Of a stretch of 64,000 bases of DNA, positions 54,198 to 63,039 are shown in pieces. This DNA is from Shinisaurus crocodilurus (lineage: Eukaryota > Chordata > Lepidosauria > Squamata > Shinisauridae), in the NCBI GenBank assembly GCA_021292165.1, contig JAHFWL010000240.1:1-64000 (forward strand). The letters are read 5' to 3'. A program made the position numbers and the translations under genes. The notes under the pieces were generated by a model. It was not told where the DNA came from and did not search any database. It saw only the letters and a program-made list of their open reading frames with translations. The first letter of the stretch is position 1, and every line of letters begins with the position of its first letter.

Positions 54198-54486
54198 TTC
54201 ATTATTATTTTCATTATTATTTTCATTTCTGTACTGCCCCACAGCTGAAGCTCTCTGGGCGGTTTACAACAATTTGGAGCAAAAGCTTGAGGGGAGTGAC
54301 TTGAAGATCACTGATAACATCCAAACCCTGTTGTTTGCAAGCTGAGTGGCACAGTACATGCACTCTGATACTAATTTTCTTCCCGTGGTGTTCCTTTTTC
54401 TTCAGCTTGTTGTGGTTTATCAGGACGTGACCCCGGCCAATGCTGTTGGCCTGCCAGCTGCTTGCAAGGATCCCGAGAGTCCCTGA
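40021..54486 (+). CDS. MS4A-family tetraspanning membrane protein, six coding exons
   Basis: Exons 40021-40122, 44923-45036, 49906-49962, 51313-51414, 51984-52103 and 54406-54486 all join at codon boundaries (phase 0) and encode 191 residues. Four hydrophobic segments are clear: about 36-60 (IFIGIIGIAFGLLVEL), 70-86 (GVLYIISGSLSVAA), 97-117 (MNVVSAVAAAIGAVIF) and 131-154 (AVLLAFVVLEFCIAI). YIISGSLSVAA, the preceding TPYW, VKG.L.MN and the VLEFCIAI..AFGCK segment are hallmarks of the MS4A/CD20 family. The N-terminus (34 residues) and C-terminus (about 30) are short and presumably cytoplasmic. MS4A proteins form plasma- or endosomal-membrane complexes with roles in signalling and calcium flux; which member this is cannot be told by eye. 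An acceptor-like TTTTGCCCAACAG at 39970 suggests at least one 5' UTR exon upstream. No AATAAA occurs soon after the stop; the first is at 55206. In mammals the MS4A cluster is not linked to FXYD5, so the neighbourhood is notable. Confidence 0.92.
40375..40602. repeat. Foldback repeat, AACCCACA/TGTGGGTT family, in MS4A intron 1
   Basis: Carries the AACCATGGGTTCTC blocks and a duplicated CCTTGAGTGTGGGTTATC end; the left terminus is missing. Confidence 0.7.
40968..41481. mobile_element. GC-rich hAT element in MS4A intron 1
   Basis: The exact octamer TCGATGGG lies at 40960-40967 and 41482-41489. The right end GCCTAGCGGTAGCGCCGGCCCTG inverts to a CAGGGCCGGCGC terminus, and the left side carries CAGGGCTGTTTGGCGCCCTAGG. 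Inside is a perfect 18-bp inverted repeat (AACCAGGGCAACAGGGCT at 41201 and its inverse at 41224), (GCC)n and (CTG)n runs. It explains the high CpG content here. Confidence 0.75.
41641..42170 (-). mobile_element. L2-type LINE, 3' end
   Basis: The minus strand reads the conserved C-terminal end of the L2 polymerase frame: MLVLTFKALHGLGPQYL, then RGRAFSVVAPQLWNKLPPEA, then LLSFRRQVKTALY. The 3' UTR and (AAAT)n tail follow at 41641-41860. This frame of 95 codons is unbroken. Confidence 0.8.
42190..42885 (+). mobile_element. LINE 3' fragment, L2-like, decayed
   Basis: CTTTTCTATGGCGACACCCTG, CTGTGGAATTCCCTCCCTAAG and a tail of ATAAATAAATAAATAAG resemble the L2 end at 58850-59155. The reading frame is broken. 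Confidence 0.6.
43282..43315. repeat. (CA)n microsatellite
   Basis: About 15 uninterrupted CA units. Confidence 0.9.
43455..43590 (-). mobile_element. 5S/CR1 composite SINE, head truncated
   Basis: The CR1-like tail (CATAGATTTCATAGATCATAG) is at the left; the 5S-like part stops after the GCTTAGCTTTCCACG box-A side at 43590. Confidence 0.85.
43600..44150. other. MS4A intron 1, nothing recognised
   Basis: G-rich purine and C-rich tracts with no exon signals. A short GAAGCTTCCGATCA inverted pair lies near 44020-44050, and a GGGCGCAATCGATAGGGTTGCGC fragment of the small foldback family at 44053. Confidence 0.4.
44200..44263. repeat. (GT)n(CA)n inverted microsatellite
   Basis: A run of GT units is followed directly by GCGC and a run of CA units, so the two halves are complementary and can form a hairpin. 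Confidence 0.9.
44391..44449. mobile_element. Palindromic hAT MITE, short internally deleted copy
   Basis: CAGTGTTCTCCAACCTTG and CAAGATTGGAGAACACTG with only 59 bp in total; the central stem is lost. The exact duplication CTTTAAGG lies at 44383-44390 and 44450-44457. Confidence 0.88.
44710..44879 (+). mobile_element. 5S/CR1 composite SINE
   Basis: Complete copy ending 43 bases before MS4A exon 2. Its head reads GGAAAGTTAAGCAGGGTCAG, one change from 5S box A. Confidence 0.88.
44923..45036 (+). CDS. MS4A exon 2 (first helix)
   Basis: Acceptor CTGTCTTTGCAG, donor GTAATT. 38 codons starting ITQIFIGIIG and ending KTPYWTGVL, before the second helix. Confidence 0.95.
45100..45720. other. MS4A intron 2, first part, nothing recognised
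   Basis: No splice-supported exon. Open frames at 45127-45396 and 45522-45710 lack family resemblance. Confidence 0.45.
45951..46737. mobile_element. Palindromic hAT MITE split by a solo LTR
   Basis: The left end CAGTGTTCTCCAACCTTGGG (45951-45970) and the right part from 46621 belong to the 2011 family. The flanking octamers CTCTAGCT and CTCTAGCC match at seven of eight bases. Confidence 0.88.
45973..46618 (+). mobile_element. Solo LTR (646 bp)
   Basis: The insertion begins TGTTGTGATATG and ends CGCCAACA (TG...CA). The 5-bp duplication GGGTC lies at 45968-45972 and 46619-46623. An AATAAA near 46372 fits an LTR polyadenylation signal on the + strand. No internal gag/pol or primer site remains, so it is a solo LTR left by recombination. 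A 5-bp duplication is seen with several LTR retrotransposon and endogenous retrovirus groups; I cannot assign the family. Confidence 0.78.
47465..47775 (-). mobile_element. CR1 LINE 3' fragment
   Basis: The minus strand reads EGQDLLSTIPVCRTRNNGLK and LQEPRFHLN, the same frame as the inner copy at 15100. The CATAGAATTATAGAAAAG tail lies at the left. Confidence 0.8.
47800..48880. other. Unassigned; possibly an antisense LTR
   Basis: A TTTATT motif at 48360 (complement of AATAAA) and the lack of coding frames suggest an LTR or other retroelement on the minus strand. No ends or target duplication were found. Confidence 0.3.
48978..49030. repeat. (GT)n microsatellite
   Basis: Imperfect GT run with GC interruptions. 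Confidence 0.85.
49906..49962 (+). CDS. MS4A exon 3 (second helix, 57 bp)
   Basis: Acceptor CCATCTCTTACAG, donor GTAATG. Encodes YIISGSLSVAAARNPKMSL, the best-conserved MS4A segment. This very short exon is typical of the family. Confidence 0.95.
50035..51010 (+). repeat. Tandemly duplicated unnamed repeat in MS4A intron 3
   Basis: The block at 50040-50310 (CATTTAAGACTCACTCCTAGAA and on) recurs at 50410-50690, and the block at 50305-50410 (GAGCTGGTTAGATACCACTGGC) recurs at 50885-51000. A related piece occurs at 60010-60085 (GGATCTCTTTACATGATCTGGC). The family is unknown to me. Confidence 0.6.
51313..51414 (+). CDS. MS4A exon 4 (third helix)
   Basis: Acceptor TTACTACTAG, donor GTAATG. Encodes VKGMLAMNVVSAVAAAIGAV and the extracellular loop ending WDFRRSE. 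Confidence 0.95.
51984..52103 (+). CDS. MS4A exon 5 (fourth helix)
   Basis: Acceptor TTCATTGACAG, donor GTAACA. 40 codons with LLETSAVLLAFVVLEFCIAI and the CTAAFGCKTVCRD stretch. Confidence 0.95.
52752..53170 (-). mobile_element. CR1 LINE 3' fragment
   Basis: AACATAAGAAGAGCCCTGCTGG (3' end), through CTGTTCACACAGTGGCC, to frame remnants complementing CR1 (SCNTSTQWSHPM). In MS4A intron 5. Confidence 0.75.
53172..53350 (-). mobile_element. CR1 LINE 3' fragment, second copy
   Basis: A shorter copy of the same 3' end (AAGAACGTAAGAAGTGCCCTG) lies directly beside the first. Confidence 0.75.
53350..53560. repeat. Foldback repeat with GTATCTGCTCC/GGAGTGGATGC arms
   Basis: Same family as 36775-36985: CTCTGAACTTTTAGGGAGC pairs with a TTCTTAAAAGTTCTGAG arm, and CAGCCC ends close the stem. 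Confidence 0.65.
54056..54198. repeat. (TTC)n then (ATT)n compound microsatellite in MS4A intron 5
   Basis: About 29 pure TTC units are followed directly by about 18 ATT units, then ATTTTCATT-type variants. Ends about 210 bases before MS4A exon 6. The long Ser, Leu and Ile reading frames here are artefacts of the repeat. Confidence 0.95.
54200..54290 (-). mobile_element. L2-type LINE 3' end
   Basis: TGTACTGCCCCACAGCTGAAGC and TCTCTGGGCGGTTTACAACA match the L2-like ends at 55850 and 41680; the ATT repeat is its tail. Confidence 0.65.
54406..54486 (+). CDS. MS4A exon 6 (C-terminal tail and stop)
   Basis: Acceptor TTTTTCTTCAG. Encodes LVVVYQDVTPANAVGLPAAC and on, TGA at 54484-54486. Confidence 0.92.
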   Translation, partial: LVVVYQDVTPANAVGLPAACKDPESP

Positions 54487-54732
54487 ACTGCTGCTCCTGT
54501 AGCCCACCCCTCCTGGACCGCCGTTAAAAAACAACAACACCTTTATTTAAAATATGATATGAGAACTAAGCAAGAACACATGAGAGTAATGAAAAGAAGA
54601 AGAAAAAAGGTTGCAAACAATACTTGGGTGGACAATAGGAAGAAACGTCTCAAAATTACACTCCCGTGTTTTACCACAATATATGAATATACAAAAGAGG
54701 AAAATATATGAATATACAAAAGAGGAAAATAT

Positions 54733-54915
54733 GCCTGTGGCTTACGCTGGCTCAGCTTGTCTGAGTGTGGAAAGATAAGCAAGGTCAAGCCTGGTTATTA
54801 CTTGGATGGGAGACCCCTCCTCTAGTTTCCTGCATTGAGCAGGGGGTTGGACTCGATAGCCTTGTAGGCTCCTTCCAACTCTATTATCTATTATTCATGA
54901 TCTATGAAATCTATG
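54733..54915 (+). mobile_element. 5S/CR1 composite SINE
   Basis: Complete copy 3' of the MS4A stop codon. The tail has a short extra ATCTATTATTCATG stretch. Confidence 0.88.
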
Positions 54916-55023
54916 CCACATATATAAGTATATTATGCTGTGTTCAAAGTTCTTGCCTTATGTTTTCATATGGCTTAGTCTGGTTCCAAAATCTAGTGAA
55001 GGTTCCAAATACTCTATCTAGAG

Positions 55024-55166
55024 CAGGGCTCTCTAATCTTGGGTCCCCAGATGTTGCTGGACTACAGCTCCCAGAATCCCTTGCCATTAGTCATGCCCTA
55101 TGCTGGCTGGGTATGCTGGGAGCTATAGGCCAGCAACATCTGGGGACCCACGGTTGGAGAGCCCTG
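55024..55166. repeat. Palindromic hAT-type MITE, diverged
   Basis: CAGGGCTCTCTAATCTTGGG and its inverse (ACGGTTGGAGAGCCCTG) bracket a CAGATGTTGCTGG/CCAGCAACATCTG stem. The flanking octamers do not match. Confidence 0.75.
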
Positions 55167-55799
55167 AGGATTTCTACTCCTTCATCAATCATCCCATATT
55201 CTGTGAATAAATGGGAATCTTTTGAATGATTTATCTTTGGGTGAAAGGAACAAGACAAGGCTGCCCTTTATCTGTCTTTATTATAACCCCGCTGTGACCA
55301 TTAGCAATTGCCTTAAAGAAACCGCTTAGAGGACTGAAAATGTTGAATGTAAAGTTAACCTTTATTGCTGATGACGTTGCAGTGACTATGACAGATGTAG
55401 AAAAGCAATGGGAATCCTGAGAGTACTTAACCATCTCAATTTGGAAAGTTAGCAGGACTGATCATAAAACAAGAGTAAAACAGAATGGAAAGATCTGAGC
55501 AAAAATAGGTATCACAGGAATGAGAAAATGGTCAGGGATTAAGGTATTTGGTTAGTTGGTGATGATAGAAATGTTTTTTTTTAAAAAAAGTCAGGGTAAG
55601 TACCGTAGTATAAGTAATTCCATTCCCAGATCGAAAACTGGTCTAAACCAAACCTGTGTTTCACAGCATGTGTGTTGACAGAAGCAATGGTTCTGCTTAA
55701 GTTGTGATGATCACTATGGAAACGGATGCTTTTGCTGGAATGATTAATGAATAGGAAAATCATGGCGAAAGAGGCAGCAGGGCTATTTGTTTAACCCCA

Positions 55800-56345
55800 C
55801 CACAAAGTTGTTGTTGTTGTTGTTGTTATTATTAATTTTATTTATATACTGCCAAACATCTGAAGCTCTCTGGGCGGTTTACAACAATCAGTAAAAGACA
55901 CAATGATACAATATAAAATAGACACAATAAAAACATTATAAAAGTTTAAAACCAAATTTAAAATGACACAAATAGCTAAGACAAATTAATGCAACGTGAC
56001 CCATAAAAAAATTTAAAAATAACCACCCCACCATGCACTATTTAGAGTTGTTAAAAGCCTCAACATAGAGGGCAGTCTTAACCTGATGGCAAAAGGATTG
56101 TAAATTTGGTGCCAGGCAGGCCTCGGGGGGGGGGGGGGAGCTTGTTCCACAGTTGGGGGGCTACCACAGAGAAGGGCCTCCCTCTGGTTGCTGCTCTCCG
56201 AGCTTCCCTTGGAGGCGGCAACTACAGGAAGGCTCCAGATGTTGAGCATAGTGTCTGGGTAGATTGTGGTTGGGAGAGGCGTTCCATCAAGTATTGTGGT
56301 CCCAAACCGTGTAGGGCTTTAAAGATTAAGACCAGCACCTTGAAT
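55800..56345 (-). mobile_element. L2-type LINE, 3' end
   Basis: The same region of the L2 frame and 3' UTR as at 41641-42170 in the same orientation (CTTGTTCCACAGTTGGGGGGC is shared). The frame is broken here. The tail (GTT)n(ATT)n is at the left. Confidence 0.78.
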
Positions 56346-56359
56346 TGGGCTCAGAAAGT

Positions 56360-57890
56360 ACTGCTCTGTCTGCCCTTGCCATCACTGTGTGATTTAGAAT
56401 CTTGATAATGTAGGATTCTAAAGTGCACGTGAGCCACCCTGAGCACAGGAGGTCACACTAGGAATGTGCGAGGAATCCGTTTGAGGGGTGAAAATCCGAT
56501 GCATTTTTCCAACTCTGCCCTCCGGATTCCATTCTGTTTCTCCCACGTGGGTGCAACTCAGTTTGACACAAGTCGAGCCAGCATGCGGACTGTCACTTTT
56601 TAAAAAGGGATGCGATTTGCACAAATTTACTTAAAAGAAGAAGAAAAGCTCAGGAAATTTGTGCAAATTGCAGAGCCAGAAAGTAGGCAATATGGCAAGC
56701 TAATGAAGTAGTGAGAGGATGAAATTGACAAGGACATTTACCAAGGGATTATGCTGTGCCCCGGGTTACATAATGGACTTGCGAATGCGATAAGATATTT
56801 TTTTAAAGTGCGAACCCATTTACGCAAATGTAAAGATTCAGACCTCATTTGCACAAAAGACCCAATTTGCAGAAATCGCCATTTGTGCAAATGGTGCTAC
56901 AAATATGCAGATCTTGGTTCTCAATGTGCACAACTATTTCACACATATTTCAAGAACCTTGGTGGTGGTGGGGGGGGAATCTGGCATGGTCCATTTCCAA
57001 TCGCCAGATTGGAAATGCTGTGAAAGTCTGGCTGGCTCAAACAAAATGGATTCCCCAGCATCGCACATCCCTAGGTCACACACAGACACACACACACCCA
57101 TTCAGAAGTTATGCAGAGCACACTGATGCTGGGGGTGAGAGGAACAGTGTGGCTTCGGGGGTGGGGCTAAGCACGGCCCTGCTGCTCCTTTCACCAGGAC
57201 TTCCCTATTCATGTAACATGAGAATAGGGTTATTCTGTTGATTTCAATGGGCCAATGCTAAGTATGGCTAATGGATCCAACTCATTATTTCCTCAATAAG
57301 TCTGCAGTTATTGTCCTCTTCTGTTTTTATGTTTGATTTATTCCAAAGAAATGTTTGCACAATTTCCTCAATAGGTCTGTTTTATTTCTGGACCACCATC
57401 CCCCCCCCCCCCCGATTGTAGCTTCATTCATTGTAAACAACTTGCATCATAATACATTTTTAACATTTGGAATAGATGAATCTCCCTTTCCTCTTCCTCC
57501 TCGAATTACTGCATTCTGAATTGTATCTTACTGCATAAAATCCATCATCAGGTTTTTGACATTTTGTTTGATCCTTCTTGGAATTCATTGGAAAAGAAAG
57601 TTTACTGTGCAATCCCCCCAGGAAAGTGGGTATATGATTACAGCCTATGATTGTTGGCTAAATGAAATGAGTGATAGAAGAGAGAGAGTGAGAGCAGGAT
57701 GTGCACAGTTAAAATAATTAAGAAGAATTCTTCAGCTTTATTTTAAAGTTTCTAGCCCTGATTGTTGACAGGGATGTTTGATGGGGTGCAGTGGAATGTA
57801 CACATGGAAAGCCAGCTGGATGACTCAGTAAGATTTCTTGATTGGGAAGGGAGGCATCGTATTGGTATCCTGCATTTTGCGTTTCTCCTT
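56360..57890. other. Intergenic, no gene recognised
   Basis: No exon or repeat family could be supported. A C-run at 57402-57416 and a GT run (57902-57932) at its edge are simple repeats. Confidence 0.45.
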
Positions 57891-57899
57891 CCTATGAAA

Positions 57900-57901
<2 letters not shown>

Positions 57902-57932
<31 letters not shown>
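57902..57932. repeat. (GT)n microsatellite
   Basis: About 15 uninterrupted GT units. Confidence 0.9.
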
Positions 57933-57933
<1 letters not shown>

Positions 57934-58029
57934 GAAGCAGGGGTGGTGCAAGATCTGGGACTCCAGCCCACAGGATAAAAAATGCACAAATTTGCATATG
58001 CTGGTTTACATATCCTCTAAAGTCGGTGG

Positions 58030-59155
58030 CCTAGTGCAGCTTTTTCAGTCTGCTGCAAGGAGGGACAGGCAAGAGAACTGTATCCAGCAGGTGTGCAATA
58101 CATTTGCCGCCGCAGCCACAGCGTGAACCCAGACACTCCTGTTGTCAGATTCCAGCCTGGCTCAGACTCCTGTCCATTCTGCGTGGGCATTGACGAACCA
58201 AGTGTTGGTGACGATGACGGTGCAGCCCGAGAGTGCCCTGCACTCGTATACACACTTATCTGGGAATAAGACACAGGTTCACAGATTGGGTGTACTTCTG
58301 GATTCAGCCCTGAGCCTGGATGCCCAGGTTTCGGCGGTGGCCAGGAGTGCATTTGCACAGTTAAAGCTAGTGCGCCAGCTGCACCCGTTCCTGGAGATGT
58401 CTGATTTGGCCACAGTGACACATGCCTTAGTTACACCCCTCTTGGATTACTGTAACACGCTGGGCATGGGGCTGCCTCTGAAGAGTGTTTGGAAACTTCA
58501 GCTGGTTCAAAGAGCTGCTGCCAGACTGCTGGCTGGGGCTGGCTACAGGGAGCACACAACTCCTCTGTTACAACAACTTCACTGACTTCCAGTCTGTTTC
58601 CGGGCACAATTCAAAGCGCTGGTTATAACCTATAAAGCCCTATACAGCTTGGGTCCAGGTTATCTGAAAGACCGTGTTCTCCCCTGTGAGCCTGCCCATA
58701 CTCTTGAGATTTTCTGGGGAGGCCCTTCTCTTAGTTCTGCCACCATCTCAGGCACGCCTGGCAGGTTGATTGCTCCGACACTGGTTGGAGCACTGGTGGT
58801 TGCTCCACACTGGGATGATCGCTGGGAATTCCCTTCCCAGGGAGGCTGGAATGGCACCCTCCTTGGCATGTTTTTGGACGCAGGCAAAAACTTTCTTGTT
58901 CTAGCAGGCCTTCAAGGAATAATTTGGACCTATGAGAAAGTGATGGATTTGCACTGTTCCAATAGTTATTGCTGTTCTAGCTTTGATATTTTATATAATT
59001 TTAATATTATTGCTGATTTAATTATATTTTTAACTTTTGTATTTTTCTATTTATGTTTTAAATGTACACATTTTAATGTTGTAAAGCTGCCTTGAGTCCC
59101 AATACTGGGGAAAAGGTGGGTATAACCCACCGTGGGTTATAAATAAATAAATAAA
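58030..59155 (+). mobile_element. L2/CR1-group LINE, C-terminal polymerase remnant
   Basis: A frame of 147 codons at 58142-58585 reads LGVLLDSALSLDAQVSAVAR, TVTHALVTPLLDYCNT and KLQLVQRAAARLL, the conserved C-terminal part of L2-group reverse transcriptases. The adjoining frames continue HWLPVCFRAQFKALV and YKALYSLGPGYLKDR. Stops interrupt it. It ends with GCCTTGAGTCCCAATAC and an (AAAT)n tail. Confidence 0.85.
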
Positions 59156-59418
59156 TGCCTCACCGAGTTACTGGGAGTTATGTTTGAGTAAACATGCATA
59201 GGATTGCACATTAAGACTGAAATTCTGGACACACCTGGGAGTGATTTCCATTGAACTCAACGAGGCTTGCTTCTGAGTTGACACAGGATTGCACTGAGTT
59301 ATGGAATATCTGGGTTGGTTTAGACAAAGGGGAGAGAACTACTTGCACAAATACGCTGACTTATTTCAAACGTATTTTGTATTTCACCATGAAGTGGCGA
59401 TGGGGAATCTACAATGTA

Positions 59419-59683
59419 CAGTAATACCTTGGATTGCAAGCATAATTCGTTCCGGAAGCGTGCTTTTAATCCAAAACACTTATATCAAAGCGAGTCTCTG
59501 GCGGGCATGAGCGGGGCTGATTTCGGCCTGCTACGCCCGCTCGAGGTGAGCGGTTACATCCCTACTTGACTACTTGTATTGCAAGACGTCGCTTGTTTAT
59601 CAAGTCAAAATTTATAAAAAAAAAAATTGCTTGTCTTGCAAAATGCTCTCAGACCAAGTTACTTGCAATTCAAGGTATTACTG
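59419..59683. mobile_element. Mariner/Tigger-like MITE
   Basis: The ends CAGTAATACCTTGGATTGCAAG and the inverse (CTTGCAATTCAAGGTATTACTG) match at 20 or more positions. TA flanks it at 59417-59418 and 59684-59685. Second copy of the element at 2470. Confidence 0.88.
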
Positions 59684-60116
59684 TATAATACAAGCCCACC
59701 ATGGTTTGTGCTTCTTCAGTTTAGATCTTATTTCAACAAGCTGAGACTACAAAAGGTTAAAGTGGAGGTACAAATCAAATACGGTAACTAAAAATTAAAG
59801 CAGCTCTCTCTTTCCCCATCTCATTGCTCATTAGAGATCTGCAGAATGAAGTAGTTGCAGCCGCTGCTATCTTTGTTATCCAAGAATGCCTCTGGGCCCA
59901 TATGTACGTGGGGGGTGGGGGCAAAAGGCATTCTGAGTTGATAAAGATGGTGGTGTCCTACAATGCCTGGACTGAAGCTGACTCATACAGCTTCATGTAT
60001 TTTCTTGAGGTGGCTCTATGGATCTCTTTACATGATCTGGCAACTGGTGTCAAGCCAGGAGCCATGTTGGATGGATATAGATAACATGAACAACACATCA
60101 TGCCCACCATAGCATC

Positions 60117-61703
60117 TTGTTCTTTGTTATCTGTGCCATAATTATCACCCTCTTTAAGAAGGGTGATAGAACAGACTGTGGAAACTATCGGGGTATTTCT
60201 CTCTTAGCAACCGCAGGTAAAATATTTGCTAGGATTCTCGCAAACCGTCTTCTATCTATTTCAGAAGAGATCCTCCCTGAAACTCAATATGGTTTCCGCC
60301 CCTCTAGAGGGACAGTAGACATGATTTTTACTGCACGTCAGCTCCAAGAAAAATGCCGGGAGCAAAATCAACCCCTTTATATGGCATTTATCGATTTGGC
60401 TAAGGCCTTTGATACTGTAGACCGTACAGCTCTCTGGACTATCCTTATGAAAATTGGATGCCCCAATAAATTTGTGAATATCTTGCGACTTCTCCATGAC
60501 AACATGACGGCAACGGTTTTGGACAACAACGGCTCTCATGGTGCTCCATTTAAAGTGGGATCAGGTGTTAAACAGGGATGTGTTATCGCCCCAACATTAT
60601 TTGCCATTTTCATCGCCATGGTTTTACATCTTGTCAAGGGGAAACTTCCCACTGGTGTGGGAATTATATATCGAACAGATGGAAAGCTTTTTAATCTCAG
60701 CAGGCTGAAAGCAAAAAGTAAGGTAATTACAACCTCCGTTGTGGAACTTCAGTATGCTGATGATAATGTGGTCTCCGCACATTCAGAGGATGATCTCCAA
60801 ACTATCCTAAATGCTTTTGCAGAAGCATACGAAAAACTTGGTCTCTCACTTAACATCAAAAAGACCAAAGTGCTTCATCAGCAAGTGCAAGCTAACCCTT
60901 TGGTGATGCCATCTATCCAGCTTGGCGGGACAATACTGGAAAATGTCGTTCATTTTCTCTATCTTGGCAGCTATCTTTCTGTTACAGCTAACATCGACAG
61001 TGAAATCCAGCATCGTTTGAGCTCCGCAAGTGCTGCATTTTCTCGAATGAAACATAGAGTGTTCGAGGATCGGGATATTTGTAAGAAGACCAAAACACTG
61101 GTTTATGAAGCCATTGTATTACCAACTTTATTGTATCCCTGCGAAACATGGACTATCTATAAACGTCACTTCCACCTCCTTGAAAGGTTTCATCAACGTT
61201 GCCTCCGGAAAATCCTGCGAATTACTTGGGAAGATAGGCGAACAAATGTCAGTGTACTGGAAGAAGCAAAGACTACTAGCATTGAAAAAATGATCCTTCA
61301 ACGCCAACTTCAGTGGACCGGTCATGTTGTTTGAATGCCTGACTGCCGTCTCCCAAAGCAGTTACTTTACTCCCAACTCAAGGATGGAAAGCGGAATATC
61401 AGTGGTCAATATAAGAGGTTTAAAGATGTTCATAAGGCTAATCTAAAAAAATGCAATATAAACATCGAAAACTGGGAAGCTCTGGCCCATGAACGATCTA
61501 ACTGGAGGTTGGCCTTTCACAAAGGTTCCATGGACTTTGAAGAAGCCCGAGTGCAAGGTGAAAGGGAGAAACGTGCTAAGCGAAAAGCACGTCAAATGAA
61601 TCCTTTACAGGACCATCTTCTATCTGGTAACCTGTGTCCTCACTGTGGGAAGCTGTGTGGATCTAGAATTGGCCTCCACAGTCACTTACGGACCCATCGC
61701 TAG
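60117..61703 (+). pseudogene. RTE-like reverse transcriptase with one in-frame stop
   Basis: A frame of 405 codons ends with TGA at 61332-61334, and the same frame continues for 122 codons to 61703. The reverse transcriptase motifs are in order: KGDRTDCGNYRGISLL, LPETQYGFRPSRGTVD, AFIDLAKAFDTV, GVKQGCVIAPTLF and the catalytic YADD (LQYADDNV). The C-terminus has HQRCLRKILRITWEDRRTN and a C2H2-type finger CPHCGKLCGSRIGLHSHLRTH. The interrupted codon is probably a CGA (Arg) turned TGA, because an Arg is usual after GHV. The N-terminal endonuclease is missing (5' truncation). The clade is RTE-like or R4-like; I cannot decide. A recent insertion, as there is no frameshift. Confidence 0.88.
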
Positions 61704-61785
61704 AGTTTACACAATCTTCTTTAGAATTTCCTCCTTTTATCCCGGAAGACAATCTTACTCGGTCACGAGTGATCGCCTGATGATG
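60130..61785 (+). mobile_element. RTE-like LINE, 5'-truncated copy
   Basis: The 3' UTR (ACTCGGTCACGAGTGATCGCC) is shared with the copy at 11413-11690, so the two belong to one family. It ends TGATGATGA directly before a 5S/CR1 SINE. Confidence 0.85.
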
Positions 61786-61787
61786 AT

Positions 61788-61949
61788 CTGTGCCTCATGC
61801 TGGCTCAGCTTGTCTGAGCGTGGAAAGCTAAGCAGGGTCAGGCCTGGTTATTACTTCGATGGGAGGCCCCTCCTCTAGTTTCCTGCACTGAGCAGGGGGT
61901 TGGACTCGATGGCCTAGGCTCCTTCCAACTCTATGATCTATGAAATCTG
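61788..61949 (+). mobile_element. 5S/CR1 composite SINE
   Basis: Copy with a slightly shortened head, inserted at the (TGA)n end of the RTE-like LINE. Its tail lacks a few bases after GATGGCCTA. Confidence 0.85.
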
Positions 61950-62530
61950 TGAATGACCTGGTATATGCTGCAGGGAAGACTCCATGAAGAGGCCAAGGTT
62001 TCCTGAAAGTTCTAGCTGTATAAGGAAAATGATATTTTGTTTTCCTCTTGTAATGTGTGAAGCTTGCCAAGAGTTCCCTGGAAGGGCAAATTTTCAGAGC
62101 TTCACATATTTTCACACACCCAGACCTGCACTCATGTTCAAAGTTGCGTGTATTTTGCAATGCGAGAATAGCCCAACATGCATGTCTGAAAACACGCCAG
62201 CAACCTGACATTTCCTGAAAACATTTTTTTTAAAAAAGTATTTAGAAAATTCAAAACAAAACTTAGCATAATTAAGAAAAAGGCACAGCACTGAACACCA
62301 CCAACGAAATAAACCAAAGATCAAGCACCAAAGCCAAAAGCAGCCATGAACAGATGTTCCAAATAAATATAAAATAACAATGTCAAGAGGGCTAATTAAA
62401 CACACACACACACACATAATGTTATGATCCATAACAAAATAAAGAGATGCTGAATAATACAGTCCCTGGACTTCATTGTAAGAACACAAGGAGAGCACTA
62501 CATTTTATGGAATGGACTTGTAGTAAGAAG
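61950..62530. other. Intergenic, no gene recognised
   Basis: A/T-rich sequence with a (CA)n run at 62400-62416. Nothing else was recognised. Confidence 0.45.
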
Positions 62531-62535
62531 CTGTG

Positions 62536-62616
62536 TTAACAGTGCAATCCTACCCAGAAGTCCCAGTGGTTTTAATGGAGTTTACTCCCAAATGTGTATA
62601 GGACTGCACCTTAATA
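62536..62616. repeat. Small repeat with GTGCAATCCTA / TAGGACTGCAC ends
   Basis: A 70-bp element with inverted GCAATCCTA-type ends and TTAA on both sides (62536 and 62612 region). Related to the small foldback family at 31905. Confidence 0.55.
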
Positions 62617-63039
62617 TATCGCAGACATGGAAGAGAAAAACAGAGTGTAGGATACTAGGATCTGGCTCGCCTACTGCATATTGCACCATCATTGGCTAAT
62701 GCAACAAAGAACCAGATATTATATTAACCTTTCAGTGGAAGACCGACAACCTGGTCTTCTGCGTGGGTTCAATGCTAAGGGGGTAGCGAGTCCTGGGGCG
62801 GCCTTCTCCAAGATCCCCAGCGACTATCACCCTTAGCCCAGAACAAAGGGATAACTTATAGCCACAGAAGTATCTTTTAGAAAACAAGTTTATTTACAAC
62901 ATTACCTTCACAAACCCAGACACACGCCAGCAATACAGCTTATCAGTACAGTACAAAGTAGCAAGCAAGAAGTCTCAAGGGCACCGTGATTTCAGGGCTC
63001 TCAGCTAGTTAGTTCAGCTCGGGTCCCGGCAGAGGCCCG

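Noticed and set aside
54000..54345. Open frames encoding poly-Ser, poly-Leu, poly-Ile and poly-Glu
   Set aside because: They are translations of the TTC/ATT microsatellite, open only because the repeat lacks stop codons.
58142..59095. Two frames of about 147 codons that might be a host gene
   Set aside because: They read the conserved end of an L2-group reverse transcriptase, followed by a LINE 3' UTR and (AAAT)n tail.
61645..61703. C2H2 zinc finger that might be a host ZNF gene
   Set aside because: It is the C-terminus of the RTE-like LINE, and recurs with the same flanks at 11413-11530.
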